From assembly GCA_934561115.1 (NCBI GenBank), contig CAKTFS010000001.1, positions 1 to 64,000 on the forward strand: a stretch of 64,000 nt of DNA. The letters run 5' to 3'. The first letter of the stretch is position 1. Each line of letters begins with the position of its first letter. This document shows positions 28,548-37,195 of this stretch, piece after piece. The notes under the pieces are model-generated. The model searched no databases and was not told the DNA's origin. It saw only the letters and a list, made by a program, of their open reading frames with translations. The position numbers were made by a program, and so were the translations under genes. The DNA is from an uncultured Faecalibacterium sp. GTDB lineage: Bacteria; Bacillota; Clostridia; Oscillospirales; Ruminococcaceae.

Positions 28548-29870
28548 ATGGCAAATAACAATTCCGGCAAAAACGAAAAGGATCTGGTTTGCAGCTTTTG
28601 CGGCAAGCATCAGGACGAAGTGGAGCGCATGATCATTGGCCCCGGGGTCAATATCTGCAGCGAGTGCATCGGCCTGTGCCACGATCTGCTCTCTGACAAG
28701 CCGGATCAGCCCAAAAGCGCCCGTCCGGGACGCGGCAGCGCAAGCCGCGCCCATGTCCAGCCCGCTGCCGCAGATCTGGATATCAACATCATGACCCCGG
28801 CCGAGATCAAGGAAGGTCTGGATCAGTATGTCATCGGTCAGGACGAGGCAAAGCGTGTGCTGTCCGTTTCGGTCTACAACCATTATAAGCGCATCCTCAG
28901 CGGCAAGGGCGGCGACGTGGAACTGCAAAAGTCCAACGTGCTGCTGCTGGGCCCCTCCGGCGTGGGTAAGACCCTGCTGGCACAGACACTGGCCAAGATG
29001 CTGGGCGTGCCCTTCGCCATTGCGGATGCCACTACCCTTACCGAGGCCGGTTATGTGGGTGAGGACGTGGAAAACATTCTGCTCAAGCTGATCCAGGCGG
29101 CAGATTTTGACGTGCAGAAGGCACAGATCGGCATCATTTATATTGATGAGATCGATAAGATCACCCGCAAGAGCGAAAACCCCTCCATCACCCGCGATGT
29201 GGGCGGCGAGGGCGTGCAGCAGGCACTGCTGAAGATCTTGGAGGGTACTGTCAGCAACGTGCCGCCGCAGGGCGGCCGCAAGCACCCGCAGCAGGAGTTC
29301 ATCCAGATCGACACCACCAACATCCTGTTCATCTGCGGCGGTGCCTTTGATGGTCTGGACAAGTATATCCTGCGCCGCACCGATAAGTCCGCGCTGGGCT
29401 TCGGCAGTGCGCTGAAGGATAACTCCACCGAGGCCGAGCGTGCACTGCTGCGCAAGGTGGAACCCCACGATCTGGTCAAGTTCGGCCTGATCCCGGAGCT
29501 GATCGGCCGTCTGCCTGTCATCACCGTGCTGGACGATCTGGACGAGGATGCACTGGTGCGCGTGCTCAAGGAGCCCCGCAACAGTTTGGTCAAGCAGTAC
29601 AAGGAGCTGCTGGGCATGGACAACGTGGAGCTTACCTTCACGGACGAAGCCCTGCACGCCATTGCCCGCAAGACCATCGAGCGCAAGACCGGTGCCCGTG
29701 GTCTGCGCAGCGTGATGGAAAGCATCCTGCTGCCCATCATGTACGAGGTGCCCAGCGATGCCACCATCATCCGTGTGACCGTGGACGAGGACACTGTGGA
29801 GGGCGGCGAGGCACATCTGGAATACGGTGCCGTGCGCAAACGCTATAAAAATCAGGTCGCTCTGAGCTGA
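28548..29870 (+). CDS. clpX: ATP-dependent Clp protease ATP-binding subunit ClpX
   Basis: AAA+ unfoldase that delivers substrates to ClpP. The N-terminal zinc-binding domain ([11 protein letters not shown], then ICSECI) is followed by Walker A GPSGVGKT, Walker [11 protein letters not shown], and the pore/sensor regions ([25 protein letters not shown]). It has 440 residues. It lies 36 bases after clpP; a lone TATAAT at 28517-28522 in the gap has no good -35, so co-transcription with clpP is more likely. A terminator follows. Confidence 0.97.
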   Translation: MANNNSGKNEKDLVCSFCGKHQDEVERMIIGPGVNICSECIGLCHDLLSDKPDQPKSARPGRGSASRAHVQPAAADLDINIMTPAEIKEGLDQYVIGQDEAKRVLSVSVYNHYKRILSGKGGDVELQKSNVLLLGPSGVGKTLLAQTLAKMLGVPFAIADATTLTEAGYVGEDVENILLKLIQAADFDVQKAQIGIIYIDEIDKITRKSENPSITRDVGGEGVQQALLKILEGTVSNVPPQGGRKHPQQEFIQIDTTNILFICGGAFDGLDKYILRRTDKSALGFGSALKDNSTEAERALLRKVEPHDLVKFGLIPELIGRLPVITVLDDLDEDALVRVLKEPRNSLVKQYKELLGMDNVELTFTDEALHAIARKTIERKTGARGLRSVMESILLPIMYEVPSDATIIRVTVDEDTVEGGEAHLEYGAVRKRYKNQVALS

Positions 29871-29906
29871 CGGTATTGCCGTACAGCAGGGGAGTGTACC
29901 TGCCTG

Positions 29907-29949
29907 AAAGCCCTGTTTCGAAAGCTTTTTGCTTTTGGCAGGGCTTTTT
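29907..29949 (+). terminator. Rho-independent terminator after clpX
   Basis: A 9-bp outer stem AAAGCCCTG/CAGGGCTTT (29907-29915 with 29939-29947) with an inner AAAGC/GCTTT hairpin, followed by a T run. Confidence 0.85.
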
Positions 29950-29961
29950 GCTTTCAAATTC

Positions 29962-29990
29962 TTGTTTCTGACAGGAAAATGTACTATAAT
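29962..29990 (+). promoter_or_regulatory. SigA-type promoter for the aminotransferase
   Basis: TTGTTT at 29962-29967, a 17-base spacer and TATAAT at 29985-29990. The leader of about 100 bases contains a bulged hairpin (TGCGG and TGTGC at 30007-30018 with GCATACCGCA at 30031-30040). Confidence 0.75.
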
Positions 29991-30095
29991 AGTAAAGTGT
30001 GGAACGTGCGGCGTGTGCTCTCTGGCAGGGGCATACCGCAAAAGACGAGCCATATAACTGGGTAACAGGAAGTACTATAAAGGAGTGTGTTTTCA

Positions 30096-31376
30096 ATGGC
30101 AAATTATCACGAGATGGATCGCGATGCGCTGACCGCTGAAAAGGCAGCGCTGGAGCAGGAATACAAGCAGTTTCAGGCAAAGGGTCTGAAGCTGAATATG
30201 GCACGCGGCAAGCCCGGCCCCCACCAGATGGATCTGGCAATGGATCTGCTGAAGATGACCGACTACACCACGGATGCAGGCACCGATGCCCGCAACTATG
30301 GTGAGCTGGAGGGTCTGAGCGAGGCTCGCGCCCTGTTTGCAGATGTGTTCGGCGTAAAGCCCAACGAGGTGTTCGTGGGCGGCAACTCCAGCCTGCAGCT
30401 GATGTATAACCTCGTCAACATCGGCTATGTGTTCGGCTTCCCGGAGTCTCCCTGTCCGTGGTCTCAGGTGGAGAAGCGCAAGTTCCTCTGCCCGGTGCCC
30501 GGCTATGACCGTCACTTTGCCATTACCGAGGAGTTCGGCTTTGAGCTGATCAGCGTGCCCATGACCCCCAACGGCCCCGATATGGACGTTGTGGAAAAGC
30601 TGGTGGCAGAGGATGATACCATCAAGGGTATCTGGTGCGTACCGCAGTACTCCAACCCCGATGGCTACACCTACAGCGATGAGACCATCGAGCGCTTTGC
30701 CAAGATGAAGACCGCCGCCCCGGATTTCAAAATCTTCTGGGACGAGGCCTACATCGTCCACCACCTGACCGAGGAGATCATCGAGACTCCCGTTCTGCTG
30801 AACGTGAGCAAGAAGTACGGCACGCAGGATCGCGTGTTCATGTTCACCTCTACCAGCAAGATCACCTTCCCGGGTGCCGGTGTTTCTGCCATTGCCTGCA
30901 GCGACAACAGCATGAAGTATATGTGCAAGCGCTTTGCCGTGATGATCATCAGCTACGATAAGATGAATCAGCTGCGCCACGTCCGCTTCCTGAAGAATAA
31001 GGAAGGCGTTCTGGCACACATGGCAAAGCATCGCCGCCGTCTGGTGCCCTGCTTCGATGCCGTCAAGACCGCCTTTGCCGCAAACCTTACTCCCTGCGGC
31101 GATATTGCCCACTGGACCAACCCCAAGGGCGGCTACTTCATCAGCCTGTATGTCATGCCCGGCTGCGCTAAGCGCGTGGCAGACCTGTGCAAGAATGCAG
31201 GTCTGGTGCTGACCGGTGCAGGCTCTGCTTATCCGTACCACAAGGATCCGCAGGATTCTCACCTGCGCATCGCCCCCACTTACCCCAGTCTGGACGAGGT
31301 GGAGACCGCTTCCGAGCTGCTGTGCGTCTGCGTGCGTCTGGCTGTTGTGGAAAAGCTGCTGGCTGATATGGCCTAA
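30096..31376 (+). CDS. PLP-dependent aminotransferase, aspartate aminotransferase-like (PF12897 type)
   Basis: A fold-type I aminotransferase of 426 residues. MARGKPGPHQMDLAMDLL near the N-terminus, VPQYSNPDGYTYSDETI, FWDEAYIVHH and the PLP-lysine segment TSTSKITFPGAGVS match the MocR-like/aspartate aminotransferase subgroup represented by PF12897. The most likely reaction is amino transfer between aspartate and 2-oxoglutarate; substrate choice cannot be proved from sequence. Its own promoter and terminator make it a single-gene unit. The ATG at 30096 follows AAGGAG by 10 bases. Confidence 0.88.
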   Translation: MANYHEMDRDALTAEKAALEQEYKQFQAKGLKLNMARGKPGPHQMDLAMDLLKMTDYTTDAGTDARNYGELEGLSEARALFADVFGVKPNEVFVGGNSSLQLMYNLVNIGYVFGFPESPCPWSQVEKRKFLCPVPGYDRHFAITEEFGFELISVPMTPNGPDMDVVEKLVAEDDTIKGIWCVPQYSNPDGYTYSDETIERFAKMKTAAPDFKIFWDEAYIVHHLTEEIIETPVLLNVSKKYGTQDRVFMFTSTSKITFPGAGVSAIACSDNSMKYMCKRFAVMIISYDKMNQLRHVRFLKNKEGVLAHMAKHRRRLVPCFDAVKTAFAANLTPCGDIAHWTNPKGGYFISLYVMPGCAKRVADLCKNAGLVLTGAGSAYPYHKDPQDSHLRIAPTYPSLDEVETASELLCVCVRLAVVEKLLADMA

Positions 31377-31398
31377 GGCTTGAAATAATTTGTATATT

Positions 31399-31439
31399 CT
31401 CCTCTGCGGGGCTCTTTGCAGGGCTGGCAGGGGAGTTTT
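31399..31439 (+). terminator. Rho-independent terminator after the aminotransferase
   Basis: A 9-bp stem CTCCTCTGC/GCAGGGGAG with one G-U pair (31399-31407 with 31427-31435), followed by TTTTA. Confidence 0.7.
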
Positions 31440-31441
31440 AT

Positions 31442-31536
31442 CACAGAAAGGTCGGCACGACGGCTGCTCTGTGAGGAGAGGAACCGTCGGCAAAACTTGC
31501 GGTTCACAACAAAAACGGCTGCGGCTGCACAGCCGC
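31442..31536 (+). promoter_or_regulatory. Predicted pseudoknot leader upstream of secDF
   Basis: CACAGA (31442-31447) pairs with TCTGTG (31468-31473), and CGACGG inside that loop (31458-31463) pairs with CCGTCG downstream (31484-31489), giving an interleaved, pseudoknot arrangement. A strong hairpin GCGGCT/AGCCGC (31521-31526 with 31531-31536) then lies directly before the ribosome site GGAGG. No known family is recognised. Confidence 0.4.
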
Positions 31537-31559
31537 CGCTTTTGGAGGTTCCCTGATTT

Positions 31560-33893
31560 ATGAAAACAAAAGGCAAAGCATGGCAGCTGGTCGTTACCGC
31601 GCTGCTGATCGTTGTGTTTGTCTATACCGCCTTTTTTGGCGTGGCGGCAAAATACGGCGATGTGACCACCACCTACATCAAGGGTGCAAAGGATATCCGC
31701 TTTGGTGTGGATATCAAGGGCGGCGTCAACGTCACCTTTGTGCCCTCGGAGGGCTACGATGCTACGGACGAGCAGCTGGATGCCGCCCGTCTGGTCATTG
31801 AGAACCGTCTGGTCGCCCTGAACGTGACCGACTACGAGCTGTATGTGGACAACAACTCCGACAGCCTGATCCTGGAGTTCCCGTGGCAGTCCGGCGAGAC
31901 GGACTTTGACCCCGAGTCTGCTATTCAGGAAATCGGCACCACCGCCTACCTGACCTTCCGCGAGGGAGCCAGCAAGGACGGCGAGCTGATCCTGGACGGC
32001 TCCATGGTCGAAAGCGCTTCGGCGCAGTACGGCGCGGTGAGCAATGGCGGCAGCTCTGAATATTACGTCGCCCTCAAGTTTACCACCGAGGGTGCCAAGG
32101 CCTTTGGCGATGCCACCACCAAGCTGGCCGCCGATAAGGGCAGCATCAGCATCTGGCTGGACGACGAGAACGTGAGCACCGCCACCGTCAACACCGCCAT
32201 CACCGACGGACAGGCCATCATCACCAGTTCGGCCTCCAATCCCTTTACGCAGGATGCCGTGGTCAAGATGGCACGCCAGATCAACTCCGGTGCGCTGCCC
32301 TTTGCTTTGAGCGTGGACAGCTACTCCACCGTGAGCCCCAGTCTGGGCGAAAACAGCCTTGGTGCCATGGTGCTGGCCGGCCTGATCGCTTTTGCCCTCA
32401 TCGTGGTGTTCATGACGGTGCTGTACCGTCTGCCGGGCTTTCTGGCCTGCATCGCGCTGGCCGGTCAGGTGGCCGCTACGCTGGCCTTTGTGTCCGGCTA
32501 CTTCCCGGTATTTGAAAGCTTTACCCTGACCCTGCCTGGTATCGCAGGTATCATTCTGGCCATCGGCATGGGCGTGGATGCCAACGTCATCACCGCCGAG
32601 CGCATCAAGGAGGAGCTGAAAAACGGCAAATCTCTGGACGGCGCACTGAAGAGCGGCTTTGCCCGCGGTTTGACCCCCATCATTGACGGCAACGTGACCA
32701 TTGTCATTGTGGCCATCGTGCTTATGGGTGCTTTCGGCCCCTCGGACGGCCTGTTTGCCAAGGCACTGCACTTTGTGTTCTTTGCCTTTGGCCCCTCTAC
32801 CGCAGGCACCATCTACGCCTTCGGCTATACGCTGCTCACCGGCGTGCTGCTGAACTTCGTGTTCGGCGTGTTCGCTACCCGTGTGATGATCCGCGGTGCT
32901 GCTGCCATCAAGGCGCTGCGCAATCCGTGGCTGTACGGCGCTGCAAAGCCCGGGCAGGAGAAGGCCGAAAAGAAGCCGGTGGATTTCGTATCCATGCGCA
33001 AAAAGTTCCTGACCTTCTCTGCCTGCCTGATGGCAGTCATCCTGCTGTGCGCCGCAGTGTTTGGTGTGCATCTGGATACCGAGTTCACCGGCGGCGCCAT
33101 GATCACCCTGTCCTACGAGGGCAGCTTTGATCAGTCCGCTGTGCAAAAGACCGCTGCGGCAGCGTTGGAAAACACCGGCCTGACCCTGCAGACCGGCGAG
33201 AACGTGGCCACCGGCGATCAGACCCTGAAGATCTCCATGCCCGGCACTGAGACTGTGACCACCGAGCAGGTGGAGAACCTGCTGGATTCCCTGAACGAGA
33301 ACTACCCGGACAACCAGTTTGCCCAGCTGTCCCTGAGCAACGTCAGCGCAGCCATGGGCACCAAGTTCCTGCAGAAGAGCTTGGTGGCTGTGGTGTTTGC
33401 ACTGGTGCTCATTCTGCTGTATATCGCCCTGCGCTTCAAGAACATCGGCGGCCTGACCGGCGGTATGATGGCAGTGCTGGCGCTGGTCAACGACCTGATG
33501 GTGGTGTTCGGCACCTTTGTGCTGCTGCGCACCGCACTGGATGGCAACTTTATCGCCGCCATGCTCACCATCCTTGGCTACTCCATCAACGATACCGTTG
33601 TGGTGTACGACCGTATCCGCGAGAACCGCGCCCTGATGGGCAAAAAAGGCAGTTTTGAAGAGCTGGTCAACCAGTCGGTCAACCAGTCTGCCCGCCGTAC
33701 CCTGATCACCACCATCACCACCGTGATGGCACTGGGCGTCATGTGCATCGTGGCAAAGCTCTACGGTCTGGACAGTATCTTTACCTTTGCGTTCCCGCTG
33801 ATGATGGGTATGATCAGCGGTGTGTACACCTCTCTGTGCGTTTCCACCTCGGCATGGGTGCTGTGGAGCGAGCGCAGTAAGAAGAAAAACTGA
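31560..33893 (+). CDS. secDF: Fused protein-export subunit SecDF
   Basis: Proton-driven membrane factor that helps pull proteins through SecYEG. A single 777-residue chain contains SecD (residues about 1-470: [13 protein letters not shown], then [21 protein letters not shown]) followed by SecF ([17 protein letters not shown], then [20 protein letters not shown]). Twelve membrane segments are expected and the two six-helix sets are visible, with large extracytoplasmic loops after the first and seventh. The ATG at 31560 follows TTGGAGG by 9 bases. nrdR begins 16 bases after the stop and probably shares the transcript. Confidence 0.96.
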   Translation: MKTKGKAWQLVVTALLIVVFVYTAFFGVAAKYGDVTTTYIKGAKDIRFGVDIKGGVNVTFVPSEGYDATDEQLDAARLVIENRLVALNVTDYELYVDNNSDSLILEFPWQSGETDFDPESAIQEIGTTAYLTFREGASKDGELILDGSMVESASAQYGAVSNGGSSEYYVALKFTTEGAKAFGDATTKLAADKGSISIWLDDENVSTATVNTAITDGQAIITSSASNPFTQDAVVKMARQINSGALPFALSVDSYSTVSPSLGENSLGAMVLAGLIAFALIVVFMTVLYRLPGFLACIALAGQVAATLAFVSGYFPVFESFTLTLPGIAGIILAIGMGVDANVITAERIKEELKNGKSLDGALKSGFARGLTPIIDGNVTIVIVAIVLMGAFGPSDGLFAKALHFVFFAFGPSTAGTIYAFGYTLLTGVLLNFVFGVFATRVMIRGAAAIKALRNPWLYGAAKPGQEKAEKKPVDFVSMRKKFLTFSACLMAVILLCAAVFGVHLDTEFTGGAMITLSYEGSFDQSAVQKTAAAALENTGLTLQTGENVATGDQTLKISMPGTETVTTEQVENLLDSLNENYPDNQFAQLSLSNVSAAMGTKFLQKSLVAVVFALVLILLYIALRFKNIGGLTGGMMAVLALVNDLMVVFGTFVLLRTALDGNFIAAMLTILGYSINDTVVVYDRIRENRALMGKKGSFEELVNQSVNQSARRTLITTITTVMALGVMCIVAKLYGLDSIFTFAFPLMMGMISGVYTSLCVSTSAWVLWSERSKKKN

Positions 33894-33909
33894 GGCGGAG
33901 GAACAAGAG

Positions 33910-34377
33910 ATGAAGTGCCCTTATTGCGGTGCGGAGGAATCCAAGGTGATCGACTCCCGCCCCACAGAAGATAACGAGCGCATCCGCCGCCGCCGCGAGT
34001 GCCTGAACTGCCACATGCGCTTTACCACTTACGAGGTAGTGGAAACAGTGCCGTTGGTGGTCATCAAAAAGGATAACTCCCGCGAGCCCTTTGACCGGCA
34101 GAAGCTGTTCAACGCCATGCTGCGTGCCTGCGCCAAGCGTCCTGTCAGCTACGAAACGCTGGAACGCGCTGTCAGCAGCATCGAGCAGTCCCTGTTCAGC
34201 TCCTACGACCGCGAGATCCCCAGTGTGCGCATTGGTGAGCTGACCATGCAGGAGCTGAAAAAGATCGACGAGGTGGCCTATATCCGCTTCGCTTCGGTCT
34301 ACCGCCAGTTTGCGGACGTGGAAAGCTTCCTTGATGAACTGAAAAAGCTTGTGGGTGACCGCAAGGAAAATCAGTAA
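33910..34377 (+). CDS. nrdR: Transcriptional repressor NrdR
   Basis: Nucleotide-sensing repressor of ribonucleotide reductase genes. It has the N-terminal zinc ribbon ([18 protein letters not shown], then [12 protein letters not shown]) and an ATP-cone ([17 protein letters not shown]) over 155 residues. GAGGAAC precedes the ATG at 33910. No NrdR-box is seen in this window, so its targets lie elsewhere. It ends at a strong terminator. Confidence 0.96.
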   Translation: MKCPYCGAEESKVIDSRPTEDNERIRRRRECLNCHMRFTTYEVVETVPLVVIKKDNSREPFDRQKLFNAMLRACAKRPVSYETLERAVSSIEQSLFSSYDREIPSVRIGELTMQELKKIDEVAYIRFASVYRQFADVESFLDELKKLVGDRKENQ

Positions 34378-34389
34378 CCGATAATTTAA

Positions 34390-34428
34390 GACCGAGAGAT
34401 GCTTTTGGGCGTCTCTCGGTCTGTTTTT
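34390..34428 (+). terminator. Rho-independent terminator after nrdR
   Basis: An 11-bp stem with one G-U pair (GACCGAGAGAT at 34390-34400 with GTCTCTCGGTC at 34411-34421), then TGTTTTT. Confidence 0.9.
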
Positions 34429-34440
34429 ATTGTAAAAAAT

Positions 34441-34530
34441 CGCTTGTCGCGTCCTGCAGGATGCGACAAGCGTGAAATATAAAATAGTCTTTCTGCTGAT
34501 AATATCCAGAGCGTAAGCGGAGGATATTCA
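34441..34530. repeat. Two-copy structured intergenic element, copy B
   Basis: The second copy of the element at 17092-17182. The hairpin is 14 bp with one G-U pair (34441-34454 with 34459-34472, loop TGCA). The linker again holds AATATAAAATA. CTGCT (34493-34497) pairs with AGCGG (34516-34520) and AATATCC (34501-34507) pairs with GGATATT (34522-34528). AGAGC and AAGCGGAGG are unchanged between copies, while paired bases differ in a compensating way. Read on the minus strand, the first hairpin is followed by ATTTTTT and could act as a terminator of a short RNA. Confidence 0.75.
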
Positions 34531-34550
34531 AAACGGTTTTTCCCTCAAAA

Positions 34551-34586
34551 GGACACTGCATGGCGTTTCGTGCAGTGTTCTTTTTT
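34551..34586. terminator. Bidirectional terminator between nrdR and DUF4363
   Basis: A 10-bp stem with one G-U pair (GGACACTGCA at 34551-34560 with TGCAGTGTTC at 34571-34580) flanked by AAAA on the left and TTTTTT on the right. It can stop plus-strand transcripts through copy B and minus-strand transcripts from the DUF421-DUF4363 operon, which ends at 34594. Confidence 0.85.
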
Positions 34587-34593
34587 ACTCATC

Positions 34594-34962
34594 TTAAACC
34601 AGCCGCCGGGCAAGCCATTCCAGCCGCTCTACCTCTACCTGTGCACGGCGCAGCTCGCCCAGCGCGTCCTCTGTGGCTTGCTGCTCCAGATAGCCGTCTG
34701 CCGCCCGCAGTGCAGCTTCCAGTTCCGTGTAGTCGGCCGTGCGCAGCAGATGGCTCATGGTTTCTCGCATGGTGTCGCACAGCTCTGCACCCTCGGCAAG
34801 CGCCTGCCGCGCAGTGGAAAAATCCTTCTGCCGCACAGCCTCAAGGGCACAGTCCAAGTCAGCCGAGATATCCTGTGCAAAGCCCTGCACCCGTCCGCTG
34901 CTGTAAAGGGATATCCCCAGCAGCGCGGCCACGATCAGGATACATGCATAGATCCGCTTCAT
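34594..34962 (-). CDS. DUF4363-family protein
   Basis: A 122-residue protein with one N-terminal membrane segment (IYACILIVAALLGISLY) and a mostly helical, charged extracytoplasmic part rich in Ala, Glu and Leu. This fits DUF4363, which in clostridia is regularly encoded next to a DUF421 protein. The start at 34962 overlaps the DUF421 stop by four bases. The function is unknown. It is the last gene of a two-gene minus-strand operon ending at a bidirectional terminator. Confidence 0.75.
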   Translation of the reverse strand: MKRIYACILIVAALLGISLYSSGRVQGFAQDISADLDCALEAVRQKDFSTARQALAEGAELCDTMRETMSHLLRTADYTELEAALRAADGYLEQQATEDALGELRRAQVEVERLEWLARRLV

Positions 34963-35651
34963 CGCTTTCCTCCCGGCTGACGGCCTTCCTTTTTCAGCAG
35001 AAAGTAGTCCTCGGTCTCGTTGCCGATGAGCAGCAGGATCTCCTGCGGCAGAACGGTGTTTGCCGTGGCAGTGCGCTCCAGCCACGCACGGTCCTTGCCG
35101 CACCAGCGCAGATTGTCCTCCAATACCTGCCCGTCCAGCACAAAGGGGATGGTGGCCTGCGTCTGCTGTACCTTCAGCTGCAAGTCGGACAGGGTAGCTG
35201 CTTCCTGCTCCGGGCGCAGCGCCGCCGACAGCGTGCCGTTCGTTTCAATTACGGCGTAGGATACCCTGCGCGGGTCAAAGATATCCTTGCCGCGCAGCGC
35301 TTCCATCAGGTCGGCAGTGGTCAGCCGCAGCATCCGCAAAGCGTTCTGATCGATCTTTCCGTCCAGAATGACCGTTTTGGGACGCCCGGAGAGAAAATTG
35401 AAGAATTTCTGGCTGCGGAAACTCACCACCGACCCCAGCAGCTCCAGCGCCGCAATGAGGAACAGCGGGATGAGGCTGGCGGTGATGGGAACATCCTCCG
35501 ATTCAATGGAGATGGACGCCAGATTGGAGATCAGGATGGTGGATACCAGCTCCTCCGGCTGCAGTTCTCCCAGCTGGCGCTTGCCCATCAGCCGCATGGC
35601 AAACAAAACGCAGAGATACAGGATAATGGTGCGGCAAAGCAGCAGTTTCAT
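34959..35651 (-). CDS. DUF421 (YetF/YrbG-type) membrane protein
   Basis: A 230-residue protein with three N-terminal membrane helices (TIILYLCVLFAMRLMGKRQL, then the segments containing LVSTILISNLASI and PLFLIAALELLGSVV) and a cytoplasmic domain with the family motif GRPKTVILDGKIDQNALR and ALRGKDIFD. DUF421 proteins occur in spore inner membranes and in the 2Duf protein tied to spore heat resistance in Bacillus, which is interesting because a gerA operon starts 84 bases away on the other strand. GGAGGG precedes the ATG at 35651; earlier in-frame starts run into the divergent promoter region. Confidence 0.88.
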   Translation of the reverse strand: MKLLLCRTIILYLCVLFAMRLMGKRQLGELQPEELVSTILISNLASISIESEDVPITASLIPLFLIAALELLGSVVSFRSQKFFNFLSGRPKTVILDGKIDQNALRMLRLTTADLMEALRGKDIFDPRRVSYAVIETNGTLSAALRPEQEAATLSDLQLKVQQTQATIPFVLDGQVLEDNLRWCGKDRAWLERTATANTVLPQEILLLIGNETEDYFLLKKEGRQPGGKR

Positions 35652-35682
35652 GCACAAACCCTCCCGGTGCGGTGTGCGCGGC

Positions 35683-35712
35683 GTATTCCGCTGCGGCAAA
35701 GCGGGCATACTG
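35683..35712 (+). promoter_or_regulatory. Candidate SigG-type promoter of the gerA operon
   Basis: GTATT at 35683-35687, an 18-base spacer and CATACTG at 35706-35712 match the forespore SigG pattern (GHATR, 18, CATWHTA) at 10 of 12 positions. It lies immediately before the ribosome site AGGAG at 35722. No SigA promoter of similar quality is seen here. Confidence 0.35.
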
Positions 35713-35734
35713 CACACACAAAGGAGTGATGGAT

Positions 35735-37195
35735 GTGCAGCAGCTTTCGCAAAGCCTTGCGGATAACCTGTCCGCGCTTGATGCTAGGTTTGGCCGGTCG
35801 GCGGACTATTATGCGAAGAAGATCGTTTTATACGGCTGTCCGGGGTGTATCGTAATGTTTGACGGCATGGCAAGCCTTGATTCGCTCTGGGAGCTATTGC
35901 TGGACGCCGCCGGGCGGCAGTCCGCTTCTGTCCGGCTTACCGGCGCACAGGCCTATGCGCATATCCTGCATGGCTCGGCGTTTCCGGCCGAAAGCACCCC
36001 GGTGCAGGATATGCCGCAGCTGATAGCGCGGCTGACCGCCGGCATGGCGGTGCTGCTGTTAGAGGGCTGCAGCAGTGGCATTGTTTTTTCGGTGCAGGGG
36101 CTCAAGTTTCGCTCGGTGGAAGAACCATCCGGCGAAGGCAACCTGCGCGGCAGCAGGGAAGGCTTTACCGACCTGCTGCGGGTAAATCTGAGCCTTCTAC
36201 GCCGTCTTGTCCGCACCGACACCCTTGTGCAGGAGGCTGCACAGGCGCACACCTGCTGCAATACCGAGTACGCTCTTTGCTACTGTAAGGACCGTGCCGA
36301 CCCCGCTATGGTGCGCCGGGTGCGCACGATTTTGCAAAACGCACGGCCGGAGCTGCTGCTGGATTCCAGCTATTTTGTGCCGTGGCTGCTGCCCGGCAAG
36401 GCGCGGCTGTTCACCCCGGTGCACTACACCGAGCGCCCGGCGGTCGCCGCCGCGAAGCTCTGCGAGGGCAAGTTGATCGTTTTAGTCAACGGCAGCCCTT
36501 CGGCGCTGGTGCTGCCTGCTTTGTTCAGCGAGCAGTTTGAGTGTCTGGACGATTACGCCTCTACGGCGGTGTTTTCCTCTTTTCTGAGGGTACTGAAATA
36601 TTTTTCTTTCTATCTTACGGTGTTTCTGCCGGGGGTCTTTGTGTGCGTGGCGGTGTATCTGCCGGAGCTGTTGCCCCCGCAGCTGCTGTATAAGATCGAA
36701 GCAGCCGAAAAAGCTACTCCGCTGCCCCTGTTTGCCGAGATGCTGCTGGTGATCCTGATCTTAGAAATCATCCGGGAAGCCGGGCTGCGGATGCCGCAGT
36801 CACTGGGGCACTCGGTCAGTCTGGTGTCGGCGCTTATCATCGGCGATGCTGCCATTGCCACCGGCCTTATGAGCACTCCGGTCATTTTTGTGGCAAGTAT
36901 TACGGCCATTGCGGTCTTTGTCACCCCGGGTCTGTACGAGCCTGCCACCCTGCTGCGCATCGGCACAGTGCTGCTGGCTGGGCTTGCCGGGCCGGTGGGG
37001 CTGGCAGCGGCATTTTTCGGCTTTCTGCTCAGCATCGTTAGCACCGAAGCACTGGGCGTGTCCTATCTTGCGCCGCATCCGTTCCCGCAGCAGCCGCTTT
37101 CCGAGGACGGGGTTCTGCGCCGCAACTACCGGCAGCTGTCCCGGCACGGGTTCAATATCTGGCAAAAACGGGAGATGGGGAGAAAGCAGTCATGA
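35735..37195 (+). CDS. GerA-type spore germination receptor subunit A
   Basis: Subunit A of germinant receptors, an integral inner-membrane protein of spores. The roughly 486 residues show a soluble N-terminal part with the diagnostic RSVEEPSGEGNLRGSREGFT and RVNLSLLRRLVRT blocks, then a C-terminal half with five or six membrane segments (LTVFLPGVFVCVAVYLPELL, then SLVSALIIGDAAIATGLM). GTG at 35735 lies 8 bases after AGGAG, so I prefer it to the ATG at 35729, which is too close. It overlaps the next gene by four bases. Confidence 0.88.
   Translation: MQQLSQSLADNLSALDARFGRSADYYAKKIVLYGCPGCIVMFDGMASLDSLWELLLDAAGRQSASVRLTGAQAYAHILHGSAFPAESTPVQDMPQLIARLTAGMAVLLLEGCSSGIVFSVQGLKFRSVEEPSGEGNLRGSREGFTDLLRVNLSLLRRLVRTDTLVQEAAQAHTCCNTEYALCYCKDRADPAMVRRVRTILQNARPELLLDSSYFVPWLLPGKARLFTPVHYTERPAVAAAKLCEGKLIVLVNGSPSALVLPALFSEQFECLDDYASTAVFSSFLRVLKYFSFYLTVFLPGVFVCVAVYLPELLPPQLLYKIEAAEKATPLPLFAEMLLVILILEIIREAGLRMPQSLGHSVSLVSALIIGDAAIATGLMSTPVIFVASITAIAVFVTPGLYEPATLLRIGTVLLAGLAGPVGLAAAFFGFLLSIVSTEALGVSYLAPHPFPQQPLSEDGVLRRNYRQLSRHGFNIWQKREMGRKQS

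Noticed and set aside
31442..31540. Signal recognition particle RNA gene upstream of secDF
   Set aside because: The GAGGAGAGGAACC stretch recalls SRP RNA slightly, but the conserved domain IV internal-loop sequence (GGAAG...AGCA type) is not present.
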